A stretch of DNA of 64,000 bases from CAVZYN01 sp963779515 (GTDB taxonomy: Bacteria > Pseudomonadota > Alphaproteobacteria > Rhizobiales > Hyphomicrobiaceae): NCBI GenBank assembly GCA_963779515.1, contig CAVZYN010000002.1, positions 62,001-126,000 on the forward strand. The letters run 5' to 3'. The translations under genes and the position numbers were made by a program. Within the stretch, counting starts at the first letter, position 1. Every line of letters starts with the position of its first letter. The notes below the pieces were generated by a model that ran no database searches, was not told the origin of the DNA, and saw nothing but the letters and a program-made list of their open reading frames with translations. Positions 1 through 10,672 of the stretch are shown piece by piece.

Positions 1-836
1 TCGCGGCACTGGAGCATGCAATTGGCGTCAGGCTTCTGGATCGGACGGCGAAGGGGGTCGCGCCGACAGTGTTCGGTGACGTGTTATTGACCGGAGGCGT
101 GGCAGCCATCGACGAGCTCAAACAGAGCCTGGCACGCATCGCCGATATTGCAGACCCGGATCGTGGTTTTGTTCGGATAGGCTGTTCAGAAGCTGGCGCG
201 GCTGGGTTCGTACCGACTGTGATCGACCGGTTTACTCAGAGGCGTCCGGGCGTCGCATTCGAAGTCGTCACAGCCGATCCCTCGACACTGATTGACCGGG
301 AGTTGCGCCAGCGCACCATCGAGCTAGCGATCTGTGCGGTGCCGAATGATGCACCTCAAACTTTACTCGACGTGGTACCCCTGTTCCAGGATCGCCACGT
401 CATCGTCGTCAGCACGCGCAGCCGATACGCCCGCACCCGAAAAGTCGCGTTGGCCGATCTCGCGAACGAACCCTGGATCTTGCCGCCGTCGTGGAGCGAA
501 CCCGGACACTTGATTGCGCAGGCGTTCAGAGACGTCGGGTCGCCAACGCCGACGCGGGTCGTGACGGCGTTCTCCGTCCCGATGTGCCTGCAATTGCTGG
601 CAACCGGACGCTATGTCGCCATGCTGCCGCAAGTGATGGCGCGGATGAGCAATCATCTGCCGTTAAAGGTGTTGCCGATTTCGTTTCCCGCCATCGACCG
701 GCCCGTGGGCATCATCACCCTTAAAGGGCGATCAATTGGGCCGCTTGCACTGCGGTTCATCACCAGTGTGCGTGAAGTTGCGGCAGCGATATCACAACCC
801 GGTAGCGTCAGCTCTCCAAGCAGGAAGCAAAAGTAA
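1..836 (+). CDS. LysR-family transcriptional regulator (5' end outside window)
   Basis: The frame is open from base 3. It begins inside the winged helix-turn-helix of a LysR-type regulator: the residues ALEHAIGVRLLDRTAKGVAPT match the family pattern LExxLGxRLFxRTxxGxxPT. The rest is a typical LysR effector-binding domain (about 250 residues) ending at TAA 834-836. The first roughly 35 residues of the HTH lie upstream of the window. A GTG at 69 is in frame but is not the true start, because conserved HTH sequence continues upstream of it. LysR proteins bind promoters and respond to a small-molecule co-inducer. Neither the ligand nor the target can be told from the sequence, and the gene it may regulate is outside the window. 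Confidence 0.9.
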   Translation, partial: AALEHAIGVRLLDRTAKGVAPTVFGDVLLTGGVAAIDELKQSLARIADIADPDRGFVRIGCSEAGAAGFVPTVIDRFTQRRPGVAFEVVTADPSTLIDRELRQRTIELAICAVPNDAPQTLLDVVPLFQDRHVIVVSTRSRYARTRKVALADLANEPWILPPSWSEPGHLIAQAFRDVGSPTPTRVVTAFSVPMCLQLLATGRYVAMLPQVMARMSNHLPLKVLPISFPAIDRPVGIITLKGRSIGPLALRFITSVREVAAAISQPGSVSSPSRKQK

Positions 837-1307
837 ATTGTTTAGCGTCGATCGAGCTGCTAGCCGGAGGAGCGTCTCGGTTCGGGAAGTGTGTCTGAAG
901 ATGAGCCTTAGAAAAACAGGACTATTTTCAGTCAGTTTCGGAGCAACCCCGACCAGCTGCGCCGGGATTGGTGAGGATCCGTCACAAGCCTAGCTAGACC
1001 GGCCTTTTCCACGATCTTCAGCAAGCCGAGTGCAGAGCAGCAAAAAATGGGTTCTGAAACCAACGGTAAGACGCACGAAAAGCACACGGCGTGTGATCAT
1101 CCGTTTCTCATAATGGCAGAAGATGTCCCTCCACGTCGAGGCGCAGACGGTCGGTCTCTGATCACCACGACCATCGACGCAATCTCACCTGATTGGGCCG
1201 AGGCGGCGTCCGCCGATCTGACTGTCCGGTGCTGAGTGTTGAGCGGCCGTGCCGTTTCGATGCTCGTTAGACAGATGGAGATCGGGCGCCGACTTCCGTT
1301 ATCTCTG
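837..1307. other. intergenic stretch between LysR gene and IS1182 element
   Basis: No convincing gene is seen. A 62-codon ORF at 1047-1235 has no clear ribosome binding site and no recognisable family. The stretch ends exactly at the left terminal repeat of the insertion sequence, and the DNA beyond the right end (from 2936) is its original continuation. Confidence 0.4.
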
Positions 1308-2931
1308 GAGGCTGTGTGAAAACCCCGGGGTGATACGGCAAATCATGGTAGGGGTATGTGCGAGACATGAGGGCTCGCATGACACGCTTCATCGAAGGCC
1401 TGGATCGGCGCCAGACGGCTCTTTTGCCTGAATGCCTCGATGACTACGTCGGCACGGACAGTGCTGTCCGTGCCATCGACTCGTTCATCGTCATGTTGGA
1501 TCTCAAGTCCCTCGGCTTCGGCATCGAGCCCGAAGCGACCGGCCGGCCGGGCTATCACCCGGCGACGATGCTAAAGCTTTATCTCTACGGCTATCTCAAC
1601 CAGGTTCAGTCGTCGCGCCGCTTGGAACGGGAATGCGCTCGCAATCTTGAACTGATCTGGCTGTTGGGTAAGCTGAAGCCCGACTTTAAAACCATCGCGG
1701 ACTTCCGCAAGGATAACGGGCCAGCGATCAGAAAGGTCTGCCGCCAGTTCGTCGCGCTGTGTCGCGACATCGACCTGCTCGACGCGGAGATCGTCGCCAT
1801 CGACGGCAGCAAATTCAAAGCCGTTAATGCGAAGGCACGCAGTTTCACGCGGGAAAAGCTCAAGCGCCGGCTCGGCGAGATCGACGAAGCCGTCGTTCGT
1901 TATCTGGGTGAACTCGATCGGGCCGACGAGGTCCTGAAAATGACCGGCACAGCAATGCCGGAAGCGCGGATCGCCCGCGTGAATAAGAAGCTCGCCCACT
2001 TCAAGAAGGAAGCCGGCAATCTCCGCGCCATGGAGCAGCGCATGGACACCACCGGTGAGACGCAGGTCTCACTGACTGATCCTGATGCGCGCGCCATGGC
2101 AACAACGAGCAAGCAGCCCCGCGTGGTCGGCTACAATGTGCAGACGGTCGTGGAAACCAAGCATCATCTCATCGTCGCTCATGAAGTGACGAACCATGGC
2201 TACGATCGTGACGCGCTGTCCAAGATGGCGCTGGCCGCGAAAGAGGTCATGGCGAGCAAAAAGATCGAAGCCGTGGCCGACAAGGGTTACTACAAAGGCG
2301 AAGAGATCGTCGCCGCCGAGAACGCCGGCATTGCCGTCACCGTCTCGAAGCCGCACACGTCGAACGCCGCCGCCGTCGGCCGCTTCGACAAAGCCGACTT
2401 CGTCTATGTTGCCGACGAAGACGTCTACATCTGCCCGGCCGGACAACGGCTGGGCTATCACATGACGAGTGAGTTCGACGGCAAGATGATGCGATCCTAC
2501 TGGACCAACGTCTGCGAGGCGTGTCCGGTGAAGAGCAAATGCACCACAGGGAAAGAGCGACGCGTCCGCCGTTGGGAGCATGAGGCGATCCTCGATCGCG
2601 TTCAGAAGCGGCTCGATAGCGATCCGAGCAAGATCCCGCTGCGCAGCAGGACGGTCGAGCATCCGTTCGGCACGATCAAGGCCTGGATGGGTGCAACGCA
2701 CTTCAAGATGAAGAAGATGGAGAACGTGGCGACCGAAATGGCGCTGCACGTGATTGCCTACAACATGACGCGGGTCATGAAAGTTGTCGGCGTGCCGCGT
2801 CTACTCGAAGCGATGCAGAGGTAGAAACGGGAATATCGCGGCCAGTACATTGGCCTGGGACTGCCGTGTGCAGCCGGCAGACGCGATGCTCGCGGCTAAC
2901 CGCGCCTCCGCCGACGTTGTCACACAGCCTC
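1308..2931 (+). mobile_element. complete IS1182-family insertion sequence with terminal inverted repeats and TSD
   Basis: The left end reads GAGGCTGTGTGAAAAC (1308-1323). The right end (2916-2931) is its inverted copy with one mismatch, read outward as GAGGCTGTGTGACAAC. The tetranucleotide TCTG occurs directly outside both ends (1304-1307 and 2932-2935) and is a target-site duplication. The element is 1624 bp long and holds a single intact transposase gene, both normal for IS1182. Intact ends, duplication and ORF suggest a recent insertion. No interrupted gene could be recognised when the two flanks are joined. Confidence 0.9.
1358..2824 (+). CDS. IS1182-family transposase
   Basis: This DDE transposase has an N-terminal DUF772-type region (GRPGYHPATMLKLYLYGYLN) and a C-terminal DDE core. 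The core includes the AIDGSKFKAVNAK segment, the ADKGYYKGEEI segment and the C-terminal HPFGTIKAWMG segment, where IS1182 transposases carry their D, D and E residues. A cysteine cluster (NVCEACPVKSKC) lies between them, as is usual in the family. The longest frame starts at GTG 1358, but ATG 1379 (MTRFIEGLDRRQ) fits the usual N-terminus better. It is full length at about 480 residues. It lies wholly inside the IS ends at 1308 and 2931. Confidence 0.93.
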   Translation: MRDMRARMTRFIEGLDRRQTALLPECLDDYVGTDSAVRAIDSFIVMLDLKSLGFGIEPEATGRPGYHPATMLKLYLYGYLNQVQSSRRLERECARNLELIWLLGKLKPDFKTIADFRKDNGPAIRKVCRQFVALCRDIDLLDAEIVAIDGSKFKAVNAKARSFTREKLKRRLGEIDEAVVRYLGELDRADEVLKMTGTAMPEARIARVNKKLAHFKKEAGNLRAMEQRMDTTGETQVSLTDPDARAMATTSKQPRVVGYNVQTVVETKHHLIVAHEVTNHGYDRDALSKMALAAKEVMASKKIEAVADKGYYKGEEIVAAENAGIAVTVSKPHTSNAAAVGRFDKADFVYVADEDVYICPAGQRLGYHMTSEFDGKMMRSYWTNVCEACPVKSKCTTGKERRVRRWEHEAILDRVQKRLDSDPSKIPLRSRTVEHPFGTIKAWMGATHFKMKKMENVATEMALHVIAYNMTRVMKVVGVPRLLEAMQR

Positions 2932-3103
2932 TCTGCCTCTCGACCGTCGATGTTTTGGCGGACAAGGGACCAATGAACTGGTGGGAGGTTCGATTGGTCA
3001 TGGGAGGAATTGTAGAAAGTCTAGGTCACCGAATTCGCCATCCGTTTGACAATCCGTACAGCCCGATCAAGATCTAACGACGTTGTTGGCAAGAGAGGAC
3101 GCC

Positions 3104-5374
3104 ATGCACGCCGGCAAATTGAGCGCGACTGTTATTGCTTTTTTCGCTGTGGCACTCTGTTTTGGGTTTCGGGCAAGCGCGGAAAGTCGTGCGCTGCTGA
3201 TTGGAGCGTCAACCTATCCAGCAGATGTGAGTTCGTTGGAGGGGCCAGCCAACGATGTGCGCGCCGTTTGGGGGCTTCTGACTGAACGCGGTTTCAAGCC
3301 GAGCAACATCACTGTCTTGGCTGACCGGTTGGAACCTTCAGGCCAGGCGCCGTCCGGATTGCTAGCGGCCAAGTGCCGAAACCTGACACAGGATCCTGAC
3401 TGCCCGACGTTTTCAAATATCACCCAAGCGCTCGATCGGATCGTCGGCTCGGCGGCGCGTGGCGACTTCGTCGTCCTCTACTTCTCGGGTCATGGTGTCC
3501 AGATCCCTGATCTGGTCAAGCGAGACGAGCCCGATGGTCTCACCGAAGGATTTGCGCCCATCGACATCGGCCGATGGGATTCCAAGCGTCAAACGGTTCA
3601 GAACCTCATCACGGATGACATCGTCCGCACCGCCATTGAGCGGATGCGCGAAAAAGGCGCCTTTGTCTGGGCGATTTTTGATACCTGCCATGCCGGCGAT
3701 ATGACGCGCGGAGCGGCCAGTTATGCGGTGCCACGCCTCATGGCCGGCGACGTTCTTGGCATTCCGGCGGCAGCCTATGCGGAGGCCAAGCAGGGAAAGA
3801 CAGCGTCGTCGCGGAAGGGCAGCTCGCTCGGTCTGCTCAAGAACAAGCGCGCTGACGGGCTTGTCGGCTTCTATGCCGCGCAATCGGATCAGCTCGCTCT
3901 CGAACTCGCGTTTCAGGAACAGGACGCCCAGGGCAAGCCTGCTCGGCTCATCATGGGCGGATTGACCAACGCGCTGCGGCGCGCACTGGCGCAGGAGCCG
4001 AACGCGACCTACCGGCAACTTGCCCAGCGGATCACCGGACTCTACGGCACATTCGGAGCCGATATGCCCGCGCCATACTTCGAGGGTGATCTCGACAAGC
4101 CGGTCTTCAGCGACAAGGCGGCTGATCCGGTTTGGGCGGCACAGGTGCAGGCGGGGCGGATCACGCTCTCCGCCGGCGAGCTGAATGGTGTGGATGACGG
4201 CGCCATCGTCGCGCTGTTCGAAAGCGGCACCGGCGCGGTCTCGAACACACCATTTGGATACGCAAAAGTCGAAAAGGCGACAGCCACACGCAGCGAGGCT
4301 CAGCCCATTGCATTTGGCGACAAGCCAGCGCCGACGTTGCGCCAGGGGACGGCACTGCGGGCAAAGCTCGAGCGCCCCGGTGTCCGGGCGGTCCTGCGCG
4401 TCGCCCTGCCGCCTGCCACGGATGAAGCAGCGGTGGCACCGGCCCGATCCGGGCGCGCGGCGATCGACACACTTCGCAGTACCGCATCTGACCGGCGGCC
4501 GCTGGCGGTCGAGTGGGTGGAGGCCGGTCAACCCGCCGACATGCATGTGCGATTGCGCGACGGCCGCATCTGGCTGTTGACCTCGTTTGGCGATTGGATC
4601 AGTTCCGGTCCCCGTCAATCGGCGTCCATTGCCGTGACCGATTTGGACGGCACGGCCAATGCGCTCCGCGAAAATCTGTGGCGCGCGGCGCGCGCGGCCA
4701 ACCTCGAGCGGCTGGCCGGAAGTTACCGGCAATCGACGCGGGGCATCGAGGGGACCGCGACGAAAGCCCTCGGCGTCGAACTCTATCTCTACAGAGATCC
4801 GCGACCGGCGCCGGGCAAATGGGCGTGCCCGCCGGAACCGGCCGCGCAGCCGGCGATCCCGAAAGATGCCGTACGCATGACGTCGGAGTCCCTCCCCGAT
4901 CTGCAGCATTGCGACATCGTCTATGTGGTGATGCGCAATACGGGGAAGTTGCCGGTGGATGTGACGTTGCTCTACATCGAAGCTGAGTCGCAAATTCAAT
5001 GCTTTTCCGGGTGGGGTAGGGCGCGCATCGAACCGGGCGAAGTCCGCGAGCGCGTGCAGGGCTTTCGTATTGTGACCCGTGATCCGCAATCAGGCCAGCC
5101 GCTGCCGATTGGTCGCGAGTCCCTGATGATCGTTGGTGTCGAGAAGCCGGCGCGCGATGCGATCGAGACCACGTTCTGCCACTTGCAACAAGCCAGCCTC
5201 GACAGCGCACGCTCCCGTGCTGGAGCACGCAGCGTGGGCACGCCGTTTTCTGAGCTGATGGATCAGGCTGGCCTCGCAACCGGGAACACGCGTGGCTTCG
5301 TCGCCGTTGGGCCGCAGGAACTGGGCGGCGTCAGCGTGCGCACGTTTGGCTGGAACGTGAAGGAAGCCAAGTAG
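3104..5374 (+). CDS. exported caspase-family (peptidase C14-like) protein
   Basis: The start is ATG 3104 with an AGAGAGGA ribosome binding site just upstream; a TTG at 3083 is in frame but less likely. Residues 1-28 form a signal peptide (hydrophobic core, ending RASAES), so the protein is probably periplasmic or secreted. The caspase p20-like domain covers about residues 28-320. It has the catalytic His in YFSGHGVQ (about residue 130) and the catalytic Cys in FDTCHAGD (about residue 195). The C-terminal half (about 330-756) contains a region resembling the DUF4384-type domains often attached to bacterial caspases; this is inference. The gene is convergent with the WD40-caspase gene ending at 5399, with only 24 bp between them. 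Family members are Arg/Lys- or Asp-directed cysteine peptidases; the substrate here is unknown. Confidence 0.85.
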   Translation: MHAGKLSATVIAFFAVALCFGFRASAESRALLIGASTYPADVSSLEGPANDVRAVWGLLTERGFKPSNITVLADRLEPSGQAPSGLLAAKCRNLTQDPDCPTFSNITQALDRIVGSAARGDFVVLYFSGHGVQIPDLVKRDEPDGLTEGFAPIDIGRWDSKRQTVQNLITDDIVRTAIERMREKGAFVWAIFDTCHAGDMTRGAASYAVPRLMAGDVLGIPAAAYAEAKQGKTASSRKGSSLGLLKNKRADGLVGFYAAQSDQLALELAFQEQDAQGKPARLIMGGLTNALRRALAQEPNATYRQLAQRITGLYGTFGADMPAPYFEGDLDKPVFSDKAADPVWAAQVQAGRITLSAGELNGVDDGAIVALFESGTGAVSNTPFGYAKVEKATATRSEAQPIAFGDKPAPTLRQGTALRAKLERPGVRAVLRVALPPATDEAAVAPARSGRAAIDTLRSTASDRRPLAVEWVEAGQPADMHVRLRDGRIWLLTSFGDWISSGPRQSASIAVTDLDGTANALRENLWRAARAANLERLAGSYRQSTRGIEGTATKALGVELYLYRDPRPAPGKWACPPEPAAQPAIPKDAVRMTSESLPDLQHCDIVYVVMRNTGKLPVDVTLLYIEAESQIQCFSGWGRARIEPGEVRERVQGFRIVTRDPQSGQPLPIGRESLMIVGVEKPARDAIETTFCHLQQASLDSARSRAGARSVGTPFSELMDQAGLATGNTRGFVAVGPQELGGVSVRTFGWNVKEAK

Positions 5375-5398
5375 TAGAAGTAAGGGGCGAGGATTGCC

Positions 5399-6720
5399 CT
5401 ATCGCGTTGCGAGACGCCGGACCAGTGGGAAGTCCTCGCCACGAGAGCCAAGCCGCGGCTTCTGGCGGAAGTCCCGGCCAGCGTCGCCTCCGCCCACCGT
5501 CGAGGCCGTTGTCGCCGCCTGCGGTGTGCCGATGGCGAGTGCGGCGCGCTGCTCCTGACTACCGGCAAACCCCGTGACAATGCGGCTGATGCGTGGCGTC
5601 ACCGTCTGCACATGCGCGGCGATTTCGCCGATCTCGATCTGGCCGTTGCCGTTGGCATCGCCGTTGGCGAGCGCATCCAGCAGCACCCAGGTGAAAACGC
5701 CGTGGCCTTTGTAGCCTTCGAGGGCGGATTGGTCGGCGTTGGACGCGGTCAATACCGGACGTCCAATCGCCTCATGCAACCGGCCAACCGCGGCTTCCTG
5801 GCCTTTGACGTTGCCGCTCGCTCCGCCGTCGCCGGACACAAGCGCGCCACTCTCGCAGGTGTCGAGTAAGACGAGTCCGCGCTTGGCCTTCACCTTATTG
5901 GCGATCCAGTCCTGCAGTTGCTGCTGGCCGATGCCGCGCTCGGCGACCGAGCTGTTGGCACCAAAGCGAAAATCCTGCGGCATCAGATAGAACACGCCGT
6001 TCTCCGCTTTGCCGTGCGCTGCGGCGAAAAACAGGAACGTGTCGCGTTGATGCGCCTTTGCGGCGATCGCATCGAACGCCTTGGCAAGGCCGGCGGCGTT
6101 GGCGTCCTTGTCCAGAAGATAAGTGATCTCGACGCTGGCATAGTCTTCTTTTCCGGTGGCCCGCAGCGCTTCGCCGAAGGCCTTCGCGTCGGCCTGTGCG
6201 AACTTGAGGCTCGACAACCCGGTACCGGAATAATCGTTGATCCCAAGGATCAGCGCGAAGAGCTTGGGTTTGATGGGCGTGCCCGTTCCGGTCCATGTCA
6301 GGGTCATGCGTTGCGGCACGGAGGCCACGAGGTTGCGGGCGTTATAGGCGAGCACCTCGATGGCGTTCTCGCCGGGTTCGAGCGCCAAATCCTGGCGCAT
6401 CGTGTGCGTCTTGCCTGTGCCCGCGGGGGGCGTCGCCACCGCCACCGTCAAGCCATTGACACGCCATTCTATGCGGCCAATGCCGCCGCCAACATCCATG
6501 ACGGTTGCTTCAACGGCGATGTCCTCATTGGCGGTTTTCGCACCGGACGGCGGCAATACGACGACCGGCGTGCGGCCGCTGTCGAGGACGCGCTCGAGGT
6601 TGAGCGTGGCGGACGCCTTCTGCAAACAGCTTGTCGGGGTCGTTTGCGAGGCGCTCGCGCACGAGATCCGGATTGAACAGCGCCTGCCAGACCTGATCGA
6701 TGGTCGTGACATCGAGGCCG
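5399..6720 (-). repeat. duplicated caspase-domain segment, copy A
   Basis: By eye this stretch is nearly identical to 9345-10672. Differences are scattered single bases plus the extra base at about 6620. Beyond 6720, into the WD40-coding part, similarity drops sharply. It encodes the linker, the Ig-like segment and the caspase domain of copy 1. Confidence 0.85.
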
Positions 6721-8870
6721 CGGATAATCGAGAGATTGTCGGAGGCTTTCGGCGAGGCGGCGAAGAAGCCGGCGGGGGTCATGGTGAGCCACTCGGAAGG
6801 GCCAGCGCCGAGCATGGTGGAAATGAGTTGTCCCGTTGCAACGTCCCAGGTCTTTGCCGTCGAGTCTTCGCTCGCAGAGACGATGCGCTTCCCGTCGGGT
6901 GTGAACGCGATGGATTTGATGGGGCGCGTGTGACCTTGGATGGTGACGAGCAGGCGTCGTGTAGCGGAATTGTACAGCTTCAATTCGCCATTCCGCTGGC
7001 CCGCAGCCAGTGTTGCGCCCGATGGTGCGAATGCGAGGACCTCGACCCAATTGTCGCTGTTTGCATTGGGGCCGCTCGTGGTCTTCGTCAAGACTTGAAT
7101 TTGGCGACCTGTCGCGGTCTCCCAGAGTGCCATTTCGGCGCCACCTGTCGCGAGCAGACGTGCATCGGGCGAGAGAGCGATGACGCTGCTCGACCGCGCC
7201 TTGAAAGAGCGAATCTTCTGGCCGGTCTCGGCGTTCCACAGCGTCGGCTCGGCGTCGCTGCCAACCGCCAGGATCTTGCCGTCGGCAGAGAGGGCAACTT
7301 GCTCTACGCCGTAACCGGATGACCTGATCGTATTCAGGAGACGGCCGCTCCGCGCATCCCAGATGTTGGTCGTCTCGTCTGTCGCACCGGCGGCGACAAT
7401 GCGTGCGCCATCCGGCGACATGGCGATGGAGGGGACGTGATCCGCCTTCTCGTCGAAGGTGCGGACGACTTTGCCCGTGCGCACGTCCCACATGCGAACA
7501 GTTGGGACGCGTGGCTCGCCACGGATGCTGCCAAAGTCACTGTGTGCCGAGACGAGGTGCTGACCATCGGGTGCGAATGTCACGGCATTGGCCGTGCTCT
7601 CCTCGCCGAAAGCCTGGATCAACCTGCCGCTGGCACTGTCCCAAAGCCGGATCGGTTCGGGGTAGCCGGATGTCGCTATCCTGGTTCCATCTGGCGACGT
7701 CGCAACAGTGGTAAGCCCTGAGCCCCCGCCGAGAAATTCGCGTTGCATTTGCCCATTGACCGCATTCCAAAGTTTCATTTTGTGACCGTCAAGTACGGCG
7801 AGGAACCCAGTACCATCGGGCGTAACTGCGACGTCGACAGTTGAGGTTCCATCCTTTTTGTCCAGTATAGCCCCTGCCAGCTTCCCGCTGGCGACGTCCC
7901 AAACTCGGATGGCCGCCTCGTCCGTGCTGCTAGAGACGATCCGTTTGCCATCTGGCAAGAACGCCGCGCGCGTCATGGCGGGCATCTCAGACTTGGCCTT
8001 TGAGTTCTCAAGGTTCTTACGCCGCTCCGCCGGCAGCGCCGGATCAGCCAGCTGCATGTCGATGATCGAGGGCACATCGCCGGGGCTGGGCGTGATCGTG
8101 CGCAGGAGCTGACCGCTTTCAACGTCCCATAGCTTCAACGTGACGTTGTCGCTACTCGACAAGGCCTGCGCGCCGTTAGGTGAGAACGCCGCTGATCTGA
8201 TTTCTGTCGTATGACCAGAAAACGTCCGCAGTACTTGGCCGGTTGCGAGGTCCCAAAGTTTCAAAGCATTTTCATTGCCACATGGCCGGTCGTTACACTT
8301 CCCCGGAGTTCCGCTGCCTGAAAGAATTCGGCTACCATTTGGTGAGACGGCGATTGCCGCGATGTGGTCCCGATGGCCAGTAAAGGTGCGAATTATTCGA
8401 CCGCTCGCAGCGTCCCAAAGCTTCAGCGTCTTATCCGCGCCACCCGATATGACGCCGTTCCCATCGCGTGTGAACGCGACCGCATTGACCCTTTCTGTGT
8501 GTCCGGCAAACGTCCGAACCAGTGCCCCGGTCGAAGCATCCCAAAGCTTGATCGTCTTGTCATCGGCGCCCGACAACAGGCGGCGGCCGTCAGGAGAAAA
8601 GGCGACAGAGTTGACGCCGGACGCATGCCCATCGAATGTCCGGACGAGCCTGCCGCTGGGGACATCCCAGAGCTTGAGGGATTTATCTCCGCCGCTACTG
8701 ACAAGACGCGCGCCGTCCGAAGAGAACGCCACGGTTGCGATGCCTTGAGTGTGTCCGAGCTGGGGCACAATCTCGATCTTCGGCTTTTCCTGCGCCACGG
8801 AAAATGACACCGTCGATGCAAGACATACGACCGCAAGAGTGTGACGTGACCAAACTCCAAACCGACGCAT
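5399..8870 (-). pseudogene. WD40-repeat caspase-like protein, copy 1, frameshifted before the caspase domain
   Basis: The gene starts at ATG 8870 (MRRFGVWSRHTLAV) with a signal peptide ending at SVAQ. Fourteen WD40-type repeats follow, recognisable by LKLWD, IKLWD, IRVWD and VRMWD signatures, which would form two seven-bladed propellers. A linker and a caspase-like domain come next, with His in FAAAHGKAE and Cys in LDTCESGAL. Relative to the intact tandem copy (9345-12836) there is one extra base at about 6620 (plus strand CGCCTTCTGC versus CGCCTTTGC). This throws the linker and caspase domain out of frame; the caspase part remains fully open in the next frame from about 6712 down to the stop at 5399. 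The product as written is a 14-blade protein without its effector. A sequencing error is possible because the downstream frame has no other lesion. Confidence 0.85.
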
Positions 8871-9310
8871 GATGCATTCTCCGCCCTACAAAACAGCGCT
8901 CAATAAATTGCAATAAAGCAACCTTAACAGCAACCCTAACCACAGGGTACTATGTCTCTACTGCAGCCGCGCTCACGGCACGAGCAGTGCCCCCACAAGC
9001 TATCTCATCGCAGACAATGGCGCCGCTAGAGTTGCGCTGCAGCCAGCTTGCTCGCAATGGTCGCTGTGCCAAGCGGACAGAAAACTCACCATTGCTGATG
9101 ATCCGCGGCCGACTTCGGTCGCTGTTGGACCGTCTCATCGAACCCCTGACGGTGAGTTTCAGGGCATCGCGCCTCCAGCGGAGGGCTCGCTCAGTCGGCC
9201 GGACTCAATGCTCTTTGCCGTTGATGTCCATTGACCAAGGTATCGCGTCCGATCATCGGTGCCGATCTTTGGACTGAGCGTGGCACATGCCCGAGGCCAG
9301 CTTTCTCTGC
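8861..9310. repeat. duplicated upstream region of WD40-caspase genes, copy A
   Basis: This is the promoter side of copy 1 (about 450 bp). It matches 12827-13285 at roughly 90% by eye, including the start codon context, an AT-richer stretch with AATAAATTGCAATAAAGC and a long conserved block up to TTTCTCTGC. Small frames run through it, but both copies have them and no family is recognised. It probably carries the promoter of the minus-strand gene. No coding feature is supported here. Confidence 0.75.
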
Positions 9311-9344
9311 GAAGCAGAAGTAGCAATCGGTGATGATTGCCGCC

Positions 9345-10672
9345 CTACCGCGCAGTGAGCCGCCTGACGAGCGGGAAATCCTCGCCGCGGGAGCCAAGGC
9401 GCGGTTTCTGGCGGAAGTCCCGGCCACCGTCGCCTCCGCCCACCGTCGAGGCCGTTGTCGCCGCCTGCGGTGTGCCGATGGCGAGTGCGGCGCGCTGCTC
9501 CTGACTACCGGCAAACCCCGTGACAATGCGGCTGATGCGTGGCGTCACCGTCTGCACATGCGCCGCAATTTCGCCGATCTCGATCTGGCCATTGCCGTTG
9601 GCATCGCCGTTGGCGAGCGCATCCAGCAGCACCCAAGTGAAAACGCCATGGCCCTTGTAGCCTTCGAGGGCGGACTGGTCGGCGTTGGATGCGGTCAATA
9701 CCGGACGTCCAATCGCCTCATGCAACCGGCCAACCGCGGCTTCCTGGCCTTTGACGTTGCCGCTCGCTCCGCCGTCGCCGGACACAAGCGCGCCACTCTC
9801 GCAGGTGTCGAGCAAGACGAGTCCGCGCTTGGCCTTCACCTTATTTGCGATCCAGTCCTGCAGTTGCTGCTGGCCGATGCCGCGCTCGGCGACCGAGCTG
9901 TTGGCACCGAAGCGGAAGTCCTGCGGCATCAGATAGAACACGCCGTTCTCCGCTTTGCCGTGCGCTGCGGCGAAAAACAGAAACGTGTCGCGTTGATGCG
10001 CCTTCGCGGCGATCGCATCGAACGCCTTGGCAAGGCCGGCGGCGTTGGCGTCCTTGTCGAGCAGATAGGTGATCTCGACGCTGGCATAGTCTTCTTTTCC
10101 GGTGGCCCGCAGCGCTTCGCCGAAGGCCTTCGCGTCGGCCTGTGCGAACTTGAGGCTCGACAACCCGGTACCGGAATAATCGTTGATCCCAAGGATCAGC
10201 GCGAAGAGCTTGGGTTTGATGGGCGTGCCCGTTCCGGTCCATGTCAGGGTCATGCGTTGCGGCACGGAGGCCACGAGGTTGCGGGCGTTATAGGCGAGCA
10301 CCTCGATGGCGTTCTCGCCGGGTTCGAGCGCCAAATCCTGGCGCATCGTGTGCGTCTTGCCTGTGCCCGCGGGGGGCGTCGCCACCGCCACCGTCAAGCC
10401 ATTGACACGCCATTCTATGCGGCCAATGCCGCCGCCAACATCCATGACGGTTGCTTCAACGGCGATGTCCTCATTGGCGGTTTTCGCACCGGACGGCGGC
10501 AATACGACGACCGGCGTGCGGCCGCTGTCGAGGACGCGCTCAAGGTTGAGCGTGGCGGACGCCTTTGCAAACAGCTTGTCGGGGTCGTTTGCGAGGCGCT
10601 CGCGCACGAGATCGGGATTGAACAGCGCCTGCCAGACCTGATCGATGGTCGTGACATCGAGGCCGCGGATAA
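9345..10672 (-). repeat. duplicated caspase-domain segment, copy B
   Basis: This is the partner of 5399-6720, nearly identical over about 1.3 kb and encoding the same linker, Ig-like and caspase parts. The sharp boundary at the WD40 region suggests either gene conversion of the effector end or rapid divergence of the WD40 part after duplication. Confidence 0.85.

Noticed and set aside
1047..1235. 62-codon plus-strand frame before the IS element
   Set aside because: No ribosome binding site, no family, and ends before the insertion; not enough support for a gene.
3413..5089. 558-codon minus-strand open frame opposite the stand-alone caspase gene
   Set aside because: Arg-rich, low-complexity translation typical of antisense frames in GC-rich DNA; the plus-strand protein has signal peptide and catalytic motifs.
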